A program made the position numbers and the translations under genes. Under the pieces are notes generated by a model, which made no database searches, had not been told where the DNA came from, and was given only the letters and a program-made list of their open reading frames with translations. Shown here in pieces: positions 1 through 5,282 of a DNA stretch of 8,420 nucleotides. The stretch's first letter is position 1. Each line of letters starts with the position of its first letter. The DNA is from an uncultured Clostridia bacterium (GTDB lineage Bacteria; Bacillota; Clostridia; Christensenellales; Borkfalkiaceae), in contig CAKQKQ010000077.1 of the NCBI GenBank assembly GCA_934249265.1, positions 1 through 8,420 on the forward strand. The letters run 5' to 3'.

Positions 1-530
1 AGGTCGCAATTGTGCATGTGTTGAGCGACATAGTCGGCGTCGTGGAAGTGGATACGCCCCTCTTTATGCGCTTGAACGACGTCTTCGGGAAGAAGAACTC
101 TGTTTGTAAGGTCTTTACTTACCGTGCCCGCCATATAATCCCTTTGCGTACTTACGATAACGGGGTTTTTGTTGCTGTTTTCTTGCTTGACTTCTTCGTT
201 GCTCATGTCGATGATGGAAAGAATTTGCTCGTCGGTGGTGTTCGCCTTACGCGCAAGTGCCCTACGATAACGATAAGTGATATATCTTCTCGCAACCGCA
301 TAAGCGTTTTTCTTCATCAATTGGTTTTCGACAAGGTCTTGAATTTCCTCGACGTTGAGTTCTCTCGTCGCCGAAGCGCAATATTTTTCGACCGTGTCGG
401 CAATTTCGCGTATGTCTTCGCTTGAAAGTCTTTCGCTTTCTACAATTTCATTGTTTGCCGCGTTGATCGCGCAAATGATTTTATTTATATCGAACAAAAC
501 TTCCGTGCCGCTTCTTTTGATAATTTTCAT
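1..530 (-). CDS. nrdD: Anaerobic (class III) ribonucleoside-triphosphate reductase, N-terminal part
   Basis: This is the large subunit of the glycyl-radical enzyme that reduces ribonucleoside triphosphates to deoxynucleotides without oxygen. Only the first 176 residues are present because the gene runs off the left edge; the family is usually around 700 residues. Residues 1-95 are an ATP-cone allosteric domain, beginning MKIIKRSGTEVLFDINKI and containing the ARRYITYRYRR helix. The catalytic domain starts around residue 128, with DYMAGTVSKDLTNR (131-144), a typical NrdD segment, then IHFHDADY (160-167) and HMHNCD (171-176). The start is the ATG at 528-530, with GGAGG (539-543) eight bases upstream. 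The gene has its own promoter and NrdR-like boxes in the long upstream spacer. The glycyl-radical C-terminus and the activase NrdG lie outside the window. Family identity is secure. The main alternative, another glycyl-radical enzyme, is excluded by the ATP cone. Confidence 0.95.
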   Translation of the reverse strand, partial: MKIIKRSGTEVLFDINKIICAINAANNEIVESERLSSEDIREIADTVEKYCASATRELNVEEIQDLVENQLMKKNAYAVARRYITYRYRRALARKANTTDEQILSIIDMSNEEVKQENSNKNPVIVSTQRDYMAGTVSKDLTNRVLLPEDVVQAHKEGRIHFHDADYVAQHMHNCD

Positions 531-555
531 TGCTTTTTCCTCCTTTTTTTTCATT

Positions 556-577
556 AAAAAATGCCCCTGTCGGGCAT
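556..577 (-). terminator. Terminator-like hairpin in the nrdD leader
   Basis: Read on the minus strand, ATGCCC, a 5-base loop (GACAG) and GGGCAT are followed directly by TTTTTAATG. This 6-bp GC-rich stem with a U tract fits a short intrinsic terminator. It lies between the predicted nrdD promoter and the nrdD ribosome binding site (539-543), so it may attenuate nrdD rather than end an upstream gene. The plus strand has no T run after the stem, so the signal is directional. The stem is short, so efficiency could be modest. Confidence 0.55.
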
Positions 578-595
578 GGATATTCAAGTGATATT

Positions 596-624
596 ATATT
601 ACCACATCGGGCATTTATTGTCAA
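596..624 (-). promoter_or_regulatory. Predicted sigma-A promoter of nrdD
   Basis: On the minus strand a perfect TTGACA (619-624) is followed after 17 bases by TAATAT (596-601), preceded by TGG as an extended -10. An overlapping perfect TATAAT (593-598) is also present but at a 20-base spacing. The predicted start point lies near 589, which gives a leader of about 59 nt. The spacer carries TCGGGCAT (607-614, plus strand), which is repeated in the leader hairpin (570-577). Confidence 0.65.
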
Positions 625-631
625 TAGTTTT

Positions 632-679
632 ATACTACATTTAGACAGTAAATTATTGGTAGAACACTATATATTGTAT
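632..679 (-). promoter_or_regulatory. Proximal pair of NrdR-like boxes
   Basis: Positions 664-679 (ACACTATATATTGTAT) match the 16-bp NrdR consensus acaCwAtATaTwGtgt very well. A weaker copy at 632-647 (ATACTACATTTAGACA, about 10 of 16) sits exactly 32 bp away, the two-site spacing usual for NrdR operators. The pair ends eight bases upstream of the nrdD -35 element. NrdR is the ATP/dATP-responsive repressor of ribonucleotide reductase genes; its own gene is not in the window. The strong box is convincing, the partner less so. Confidence 0.75.
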
Positions 680-811
680 ATGCCGTTTATTATGCGATTT
701 TTATGCATATACAAAAAAACACTTATAGCCGCTTTAATTGCGCTGCAAACGCATGCTTAAATAAAAAAGTTGTTTAAAAGGAAAAAATATAACAAATTTT
801 ATAAATTATGC

Positions 812-859
812 ATACTAAATATGTAGATAAAAAATTTTTAAATACACAATATATTGTAT
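812..859 (-). promoter_or_regulatory. Distal pair of NrdR-like boxes
   Basis: Positions 844-859 (ACACAATATATTGTAT) are a strong NrdR-box match. A degenerate copy at 812-827 (ATACTAAATATGTAGA) again lies exactly 32 bp away. The pair repeats the organisation of the proximal pair, shifted 180 bp upstream. I could not place a good promoter beside it, so it could act on nrdD at a distance or serve an unseen transcript. Confidence 0.6.
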
Positions 860-1034
860 ATAAAAATTTTTGAAAAAGGCACACTCGCGCGAAAAACAAA
901 TACATTTAGATGCACTTTTTGAGACAAAATCGACACTAAAAATAAATTGAAAATTTTTTTATTACAAAAATTTGGTAAAACTTTTTTTTGTGAAATTTTT
1001 ACACGAAAAATCGTGTTTACTCGCTGCAATTTAT

Positions 1035-1290
1035 TTGCCGCATATAAAAAAGCCGTATCATATATAAAAAAAACCGCATTACATATAAGAAGCCAAATAT
1101 AAAAAGTCGCGCTGTCAATAAAAAAACTATAAAAGCCGAATTTCATTAATACTCTTTCCGCAAATAAAATACCTATTTGCATTTAAAAAGTCGCGCGTAC
1201 GCTTATATCGACAATAGGTCAAAAAGAAAGAACCGCACACCGATTTAGATTTATATCTACAATAGATAAAAAAGCCGCGCACTGTTTTAA
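1035..1290. repeat. Degenerate A-rich/GCCG tandem repeats
   Basis: Several short units of the form GCCG followed by CATATAAAAAA recur at about 15-25 base intervals between 1035 and 1100. A larger unit recurs 48 bases apart: TATATCGACAATAG at 1204-1217 and TATATCTACAATAG at 1252-1265, each followed by an A run and a CCGC-type block. A fainter copy lies near 1111-1142. The copies are diverged and no coding or mobile function is evident. Confidence 0.45.
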
Positions 1291-1307
1291 TTTGGCGCAC
1301 GGCTTTT
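1268..1307 (-). terminator. Intrinsic terminator downstream of the metal-GTPase operon
   Basis: AAAAGCCG (1270-1277) pairs with CGGCTTTT (1300-1307), and the GC stem extends by CGC/GCG with a small bulge around a 12-15 base loop. On the minus strand the stem is followed by six Ts (1268-1273), so it would stop leftward transcripts coming from the GTPase genes, about 190 bases past the last stop codon. The shorter T run on the other side means it could also act on the plus strand. Confidence 0.7.
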
Positions 1308-1411
1308 ATCATTATTATAATTTGCGTATATAAAATTTATCTTTGCTAAATTTTACGTTCGCTATCGTTCTCGGCAATGTAAATTAAAAATTTCGCTTGC
1401 TAATCAAATTG

Positions 1412-1475
1412 CAATATGCGAAATTGTAAACCCTTGCTATCAAGTTAACAACTTGAAAAAGAATTTCGCATATTG
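1412..1475. repeat. 14-bp inverted repeat enclosing a second hairpin
   Basis: CAATATGCGAAATT (1412-1425) is perfectly inverted as AATTTCGCATATTG (1462-1475). Inside, TCAAGTT (1440-1446) and AACTTGA (1450-1456) form a second perfect 7-bp stem with a 3-base loop. There is no following T tract, so it is not a standard terminator. It lies about 20 bases after the stop codon of the fusion gene. It could be an mRNA 3' structure, a small-RNA fold or a remnant of a miniature element. Confidence 0.6.
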
Positions 1476-1495
1476 TCTAATATTTTAATTTTGCA

Positions 1496-2443
1496 TTACC
1501 AGAAAGTAGCGACTTCTTGTTCGGGTTTTTGCGCCTTTTCAAGTTTCTTTACGGTAAGCACAGGACCTACTTGATTATCGTAAACCACGTGACGTTGATT
1601 TTTCACCGTCGCCTCGATAGTTATCCAATCTTTTGGCTTTAATTTATCCGTTTCGGCATAGTTGCAAACAAATCCGTAGTATGCGATATCCGCCTCGCAA
1701 CAAGTCATAATGTGTCTGCCAAGCACGAAAGTGTTTTTGGGGAGTTTTTTACTTATACCCACGATACCTTTAAATTTAACCGTTTTCCCCTCGTAATCGT
1801 CGGGATTTTCGTTGATATTTCTGTAAAACAACGCAAAATGCTTGTCCTCAATTTCAATTACGGGCGCGTTTATATCGAAAGGAAGGGGGTCGACAATATC
1901 GTCCTCTTTCGCTACGCCGGACGTGTTTTCAAAAATAATTTGCGGTCTGCCCGAAATTGCCTTTACCATTTTGTGCAAACCGACTTTATCAAAGCCCTCT
2001 TTACACCTGTTAAACACGACAAGTTGAGTCATATTGATTTTATCGTAAACGAGTTGGCGCATGTTGGCGTTGTAATTGAGTATTGTATTACTGTCCATAA
2101 ACGTCATCATTTGATAAATCGCCCAACTTTCGGGCATGGCGTTGAAAAAGTCTTGCAAAAGCCACATACCGTTGTATTCGACAAGCACCCTTTCCGCTTT
2201 TGTCTTTTTAGTGATTGCCGAAAGGTTTTCTTCGGTCAAATCTTCGTCGTTTTCAATGTATTCGATGGCGTAGTCCTTTACGGCGAACTTGCTTTCGTCG
2301 TACTCTTCAACGCCTTCTTCACAGCATAATATCAAAGTCTTTTTGCCGTCTTCAAAGCGCGGGTCTTCCATTGTTTCTTGAATAAACTTGGTTTTGCCCG
2401 CCTCTAAAAAACCCAAAAACATAAATACTTCGATTTCTTCCAT
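1496..2443 (-). CDS. COG0523-like GTPase fused to a DUF1980/TIGR03943 (YcgQ-type) domain
   Basis: This 315-residue cytoplasmic protein has two parts. Residues 1-185 form a divergent CobW/P47K-type P-loop domain: Walker A GFLEAGKT (11-18), a Walker-B-like ERVLVEYNG (84-92), and FNRC (144-147) where the base-specificity motif is expected. The family's CxCC metal motif is absent; a CC pair occurs at 40-41. Residues 192-310 resemble the C-terminal domain of TIGR03943/DUF1980 proteins, with NPDDYEGKTVKFKG (213-226), MTCCEAD (246-252) and a YAETDKLKPKDWITIE segment (262-277). That domain normally belongs to a membrane protein paired with a COG0701 permease; here no membrane segment is seen. The ATG at 2441-2443 has AAGGAG (2449-2454) five bases upstream. 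It follows the larger GTPase by 27 bases, so co-transcription is expected. A role in metal delivery or transfer is inferred from family and context; the substrate is unknown. Confidence 0.8.
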   Translation of the reverse strand: MEEIEVFMFLGFLEAGKTKFIQETMEDPRFEDGKKTLILCCEEGVEEYDESKFAVKDYAIEYIENDEDLTEENLSAITKKTKAERVLVEYNGMWLLQDFFNAMPESWAIYQMMTFMDSNTILNYNANMRQLVYDKINMTQLVVFNRCKEGFDKVGLHKMVKAISGRPQIIFENTSGVAKEDDIVDPLPFDINAPVIEIEDKHFALFYRNINENPDDYEGKTVKFKGIVGISKKLPKNTFVLGRHIMTCCEADIAYYGFVCNYAETDKLKPKDWITIEATVKNQRHVVYDNQVGPVLTVKKLEKAQKPEQEVATFW

Positions 2444-2470
2444 AATTGCTCCTTTTAAAGTACCGAATGG

Positions 2471-3727
2471 TTATTGTTTGACGTTAAATAAAGTTGCAAG
2501 TTTTTCTTCGTCGATTTTGCAACCGATTACGCAAATTTTGCCTATTGTGCCCGCCGCGCCGTGTCTTACGTCAACTCCGTCGGGAATATAATCGAAATGA
2601 ATCCAACCGTCTTCGCCTTCGACTATGCCTTTAGCCCTGAGTATAGTGCCATATTCGCCGCCCGCAAACGAATTTAATATGTCTTCGATTTGCTTCATCG
2701 TATATACATTGGTGGTCTCTTTACCCCAACTTGTAAACACCTCGTCGGCGTGGTGGTGATGGTGATGATGGTCATGGTGATGGTCGTGACAACACTCGTC
2801 ATCATCGTCATCATCGTGGTGGTGATGGTCGTGACAGCACTCGTCTTCGTCATCATCGTCGTGGTGGTGATGGTCATGGCAACACTCGTCATCATCGTCA
2901 TCATCGTCGTGGTGGTGATGGTCGTGGCAACACTCGTCTTCATCGTCATCATCGTGGTGATGATGGTCATGACAACACTCATCTTCATCGTCATCATCGT
3001 GGTGGTGATGTTCGTGACAACACTCGTCATCGTCATCATCATCGTGGTGGTGATGGCCATGACAGCACTCTTCATCGTCATCATCATCGCGATGATGCAA
3101 TTCTTCGGTGAGTTTTTCAAGTTCCTTTTCCAAAGTGGAGGTATGCTCCATTTCGTCAAGTATTTGTTTGCCCGTAATTTCGTTAAGCGGCGTGCTGATG
3201 ACCGTTGCGCCCTCGTTTAACGAACGAATAAGTTGCAACGATTCGGCGATTTTTTCTTCTTTTGCTACGTCGGTGTGGCTTAAAACTATGCAACTTGCGT
3301 TTTCAACTTGGTTGATGAAAAACTCGCCAAAGTTTTTCATGTACATTTTGCATTTGTTGGCGTCAACGACAGTCGTGCAAGAATTGATGGTTGCGCCCTC
3401 GATATTTGCGCCGATTACCGCCTTTGTGACGTCGCTCAATTTACCAACACCCGAGGGCTCGATAATAATTCTGTCGGGCGAATATTGTTTTGTTACCTTT
3501 TTCAATGCGTCGGCGAAATCACCCACGAGCGAACAGCAAATGCAGCCGCTGTTCATTTCGGTAATGTTGATGCCGGACTCTTTTAAAAATCCGCCGTCAA
3601 TACCTATTTCGCCGAATTCGTTTTCAATTAAAACTACTTTTTCGCCGCTATATGCCTCGGCGATAAGTTTTTTGATTAAAGTGGTTTTACCGCTTCCTAA
3701 AAATCCCGAAAAAATATCGATTTTCAT
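2471..3727 (-). CDS. COG0523 (CobW/P47K) metallochaperone GTPase with Cys/His/Asp repeat tract
   Basis: This 418-residue G3E-family GTPase is predicted to load or move a transition metal in the cytoplasm. The G domain (1-205) has Walker A GFLGSGKTT (8-16), ENEFGE (35-40), the family's CxCC metal motif as C62-I-C64-C65, and the Walker-B-like IIIEPSG (87-93). SHTD (150-153) stands where NKxD is usual. Residues 211-326 are an extraordinary metal-ligand tract of seven ECCH-x-HHHH-Asp units. A standard CobW C-terminal domain follows at about 340-415. Family members are often about 300-400 residues with a short His-rich loop at this place, so the tract is the extra. The ATG at 3725-3727 has AGGAG (3737-3741) nine bases upstream. 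It is the first gene of a two-gene operon and lies downstream of a CDF metal transporter. Zinc is the likeliest metal by family precedent; nickel, cobalt or manganese remain open. Confidence 0.93.
   Translation of the reverse strand: MKIDIFSGFLGSGKTTLIKKLIAEAYSGEKVVLIENEFGEIGIDGGFLKESGINITEMNSGCICCSLVGDFADALKKVTKQYSPDRIIIEPSGVGKLSDVTKAVIGANIEGATINSCTTVVDANKCKMYMKNFGEFFINQVENASCIVLSHTDVAKEEKIAESLQLIRSLNEGATVISTPLNEITGKQILDEMEHTSTLEKELEKLTEELHHRDDDDDEECCHGHHHHDDDDDDECCHEHHHHDDDDEDECCHDHHHHDDDDEDECCHDHHHHDDDDDDDECCHDHHHHDDDDEDECCHDHHHHDDDDDDECCHDHHHDHHHHHHHADEVFTSWGKETTNVYTMKQIEDILNSFAGGEYGTILRAKGIVEGEDGWIHFDYIPDGVDVRHGAAGTIGKICVIGCKIDEEKLATLFNVKQ
2750..3097 (-). repeat. Seven-unit 45-bp coding tandem repeat (Cys-Cys-His-His4-Asp)
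   Basis: The repeat encodes residues 211-326 of the GTPase. The CTC that marks the Glu of each ECCH motif (plus-strand ends) falls at 2797, 2842, 2887, 2935, 2980, 3025 and 3070. The spacing is 45 bases except for one step of 48, where one unit has an extra Asp. The consensus unit is ECCHDHHHHDDDDED. The tract totals 43 His, 45 Asp and 14 Cys, and ends in a run of seven His. Synonymous differences between units show that they are not all fresh copies. Its strongly skewed base use creates long artificial open frames on both strands. Confidence 0.95.
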
Positions 3728-3774
3728 ATTTTATATCTCCTATGTATTTATTTTTGTTTTATTATTTTGTCGAT

Positions 3775-3813
3775 TTTACGCAATACGTATGGCGTAAACC
3801 ACGACTTTACGCC
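3775..3813. promoter_or_regulatory. Operator-like palindrome upstream of the metal-GTPase operon
   Basis: TTTACGC (3775-3781) and GCGTAAA (3792-3798) are inverted around AATACGTATG, whose core ATACGTAT is itself palindromic. The whole 24 bp is symmetric except for one mismatched pair. A third half-site, TTTACGCC (3806-3813), is inverted against GGCGTAAA (3791-3798) with a 7-base spacer. The array begins about 48 bases upstream of the start codon at 3727. I could not assign a clear -35; AATAAT (3761-3766, minus strand) is a possible -10, which would put the palindrome over the -35 region. A metal-responsive regulator is plausible, but the sequence does not match a Zur, Fur or AdcR consensus that I can recall. 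Confidence 0.55.
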
Positions 3814-3975
3814 GATTAAGGCGCATTGTTTTAATTTTTATGTTTTTATAAGTTACGGCGGCTTTTATTTCCTTAAATCAGCCGACAAAAGCAAGTTTAA
3901 ATCAAGCACTGCCGTGCTACTAAATACTTCTATAAAACGCGACCGTACGACCGACAATTATGCAATTATAACATA

Positions 3976-5157
3976 TTAGTCTTGTCTGCAATAAGACTGC
4001 TCTACAACGGCAATTACCGAGTATTTTTTATCGATTTTTTTGACTTCGCTTTTTACGTAATCGAGTATTTCTTTGTCGGTAAGTTTGCTGTCGGTGGTGC
4101 GAGTTATATCGAATATCAAATTTGAAGAATTTGTGCCGTCAACCATTCTGAAATCGTGAATATCGAAAGAATTATCCAGCGATTTTACAATTTCACGCAC
4201 TTGTTTTTTAAGTTTGTCGATTTTTTCGTTTCCCACGACAATGGGGTCCATATGTATAACCGCATGGCAATTATATTTTACCGATAACAGTTGCTCTACT
4301 TTATCGACGAGTTCGTGCGCGTCGTTTATGTTCATCGTGTCTGGTATTTCGGTGTGTACAGAAATCATTTGTCTGCCGGGACCGTAGTTGTGCACCATAA
4401 GGTCGTGTACGCCGAGTATTCCGTCTTGCGAAAGAATAAAATCGGCAATGCTCTTGGTGTATTCGGGGTCGGGGGCTTCGCCCAAAAGCAAATCGGTGGT
4501 TTCTTTTGCGGACTTAAAGCCGCTGTAAAAGATAAATGCCGCAACCGCCGCGCCCACTATCGCGTCGATAAAATACCACGAAGTGTAGTAAGTAACTATC
4601 GAAGAGATGAAAACCACGCCCGTGGACACACAGTCGGAAATGCTGTCTATTGCCGTTGCCTTTATTGCCGCCGAGTTTATCCTTTTAGAAAGTTTTGTAT
4701 TGAAAATATACATCCAAAACTTTACTATAAGCGATATGCCGAGCATTATAAACGTCATAAGCGACAAATCTATTTTTTCCGCGCCGTGAATTAAAGTCGA
4801 AACCGAAGTTTTAAGTAGTTCTGCGCCGACAAGTATTATGAGTATAGCGACGATAAATCCCGTTAAATACTCCATTCTACCGTGACCGAACGGGTGATCT
4901 TTATCGACGGGTTTGTTGGCGAGTTTAAAACCGATCATAGTAAGGACGGACGAGCCTGCGTCGGACAAGTTGTTGAAAGCGTCCGCTTGCACCGAGACCG
5001 AACCCGAAACGATACCAACAATAAGTTTGCCCGTAAACAAACACACGTTGAGTATTATCCCCACAATACCCGATAGTAAACCGTGTTTTTCCCTAACGAC
5101 GGGGTTTTCCACGTCGTCGCAGTTTTTTATAAATAGTTTGCAGAGAAAATTAGTCAT
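3976..5157 (-). CDS. Cation diffusion facilitator (CDF) metal exporter, manganese-type site
   Basis: This 393-residue inner-membrane protein should export a divalent metal in exchange for protons, working as a dimer. Six membrane segments fall at about 28-50, 55-80, 99-117, 131-153, 172-192 and 195-212. The CDF signature ADAFNNLSDAGSS (58-70) and DHPFGHGRMEYL (87-98) are clear. In TM2 the ligands are N62 and D66; in TM5 they are D171 and D175, not the His-xxx-Asp of zinc CDFs. An N-D-D-D set is what I recall for manganese exporters such as MntE. The cytoplasmic dimerisation domain (about 226-305) has VHDLMVHNYGPG and HMDP. Residues 306-393 add a second similar domain with IHDFRMVDG (333-341), seen in longer clostridial members. 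The ATG at 5155-5157, with GGTGG five bases upstream, is preferred to a TTG six codons earlier that lacks a ribosome binding site. It lies upstream of the metal-GTPase operon on the same strand. Confidence 0.92.
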   Translation of the reverse strand: MTNFLCKLFIKNCDDVENPVVREKHGLLSGIVGIILNVCLFTGKLIVGIVSGSVSVQADAFNNLSDAGSSVLTMIGFKLANKPVDKDHPFGHGRMEYLTGFIVAILIILVGAELLKTSVSTLIHGAEKIDLSLMTFIMLGISLIVKFWMYIFNTKLSKRINSAAIKATAIDSISDCVSTGVVFISSIVTYYTSWYFIDAIVGAAVAAFIFYSGFKSAKETTDLLLGEAPDPEYTKSIADFILSQDGILGVHDLMVHNYGPGRQMISVHTEIPDTMNINDAHELVDKVEQLLSVKYNCHAVIHMDPIVVGNEKIDKLKKQVREIVKSLDNSFDIHDFRMVDGTNSSNLIFDITRTTDSKLTDKEILDYVKSEVKKIDKKYSVIAVVEQSYCRQD

Positions 5158-5182
5158 AATCGCCACCGATGTCAAATTTTTA

Positions 5183-5212
5183 ATTAAACGTCGGCAAAGT
5201 AATTATCGCCAA
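5183..5212 (-). promoter_or_regulatory. Possible promoter of the CDF gene
   Basis: On the minus strand TTGGCG (5207-5212, 4 of 6 to consensus) is followed after 18 bases by TTTAAT (5183-5188, 5 of 6). The start point would lie near 5176, about 18 bases before the ATG, just leaving room for the GGTGG site at 5163-5167. The upstream gene ends in a strong terminator, so some promoter is needed here. No metal riboswitch fits in so short a leader. Confidence 0.4.
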
Positions 5213-5225
5213 AATTTCCGACATT

Positions 5226-5267
5226 TAAAAATATGCACCTCTGCCGTTTGGTCAACGAGGTGCATAT
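5226..5267 (-). terminator. Intrinsic terminator of the PrsA-like gene
   Basis: ATATGCACCTC (5231-5241) and GAGGTGCATAT (5257-5267) form a perfect 11-bp stem with a 15-base loop. On the minus strand the stem runs into TTTTTAAATG. It starts 15 bases after the TAA at 5283-5285, so it ends transcription of the lipoprotein gene and separates it from the CDF gene. Confidence 0.85.
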
Positions 5268-5282
5268 CTCTAATCATAATAA

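Larger units (their letters stand above)
680..1495. other. Long AT-rich non-coding spacer
   Basis: This stretch between the nrdD control region and the end of the metal-GTPase operon has no credible gene. The open frames in it are low-complexity (Phe, Ile, Lys rich), lack ribosome binding sites and run through NrdR boxes or a terminator stem. It contains the distal NrdR-like pair, a small perfect hairpin at 1001-1016 (ACACGA, AAAA, TCGTGT) without a U tract, degenerate A-rich repeats, one intrinsic terminator and one nested inverted repeat. An unrecognised small RNA cannot be excluded. Confidence 0.6.

Noticed and set aside
838..1182. 114-residue minus-strand open frame in the long spacer
   Set aside because: Low-complexity Phe/Ile/Lys composition, no ribosome binding site, and it reads through a strong NrdR-like box; no recognisable family.
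1127..1312. 61-residue minus-strand open frame with an internal FFIYCRYK-type repeat
   Set aside because: It starts within a few bases of the terminator stem and its internal repeat is just the 48-base DNA repeat being translated; no ribosome binding site.
2750..3097. CRISPR-like array
   Set aside because: The regular 45-base repeat is contiguous with no unique spacers and is in frame within a clear GTPase gene.
2695..3159. Minus-strand frame rich in Thr and Met over the same tract
   Set aside because: It is the shifted frame of the repeat inside the GTPase gene. The GTPase frame carries family motifs on both sides of the tract, so this one is an artefact of repetitive codons.
2690..3220. 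Long plus-strand open frame rich in Val, Met and Ile across the repeat tract
   Set aside because: It is the antisense shadow of the Cys/His/Asp repeat; its hydrophobic runs are the complement of His and Asp codons, and there is no ribosome binding site.
3728..3975. Possible metal or cobalamin riboswitch ahead of the CobW-like gene
   Set aside because: I could not find the conserved cores of cobalamin, NiCo or yybP-ykoY riboswitches in this stretch; the symmetric half-sites fit a DNA-binding operator better.
3767..3979. 70-residue plus-strand open frame in the spacer upstream of the GTPase operon
   Set aside because: Starts at a TTG without a ribosome binding site, runs through the operator-like palindrome and into the CDF stop codon region.
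5231..5267. Operator for the CDF gene
   Set aside because: The 11-bp inverted repeat has a 15-base loop and a directional T tract 15 bases after a stop codon, which is what an intrinsic terminator looks like.
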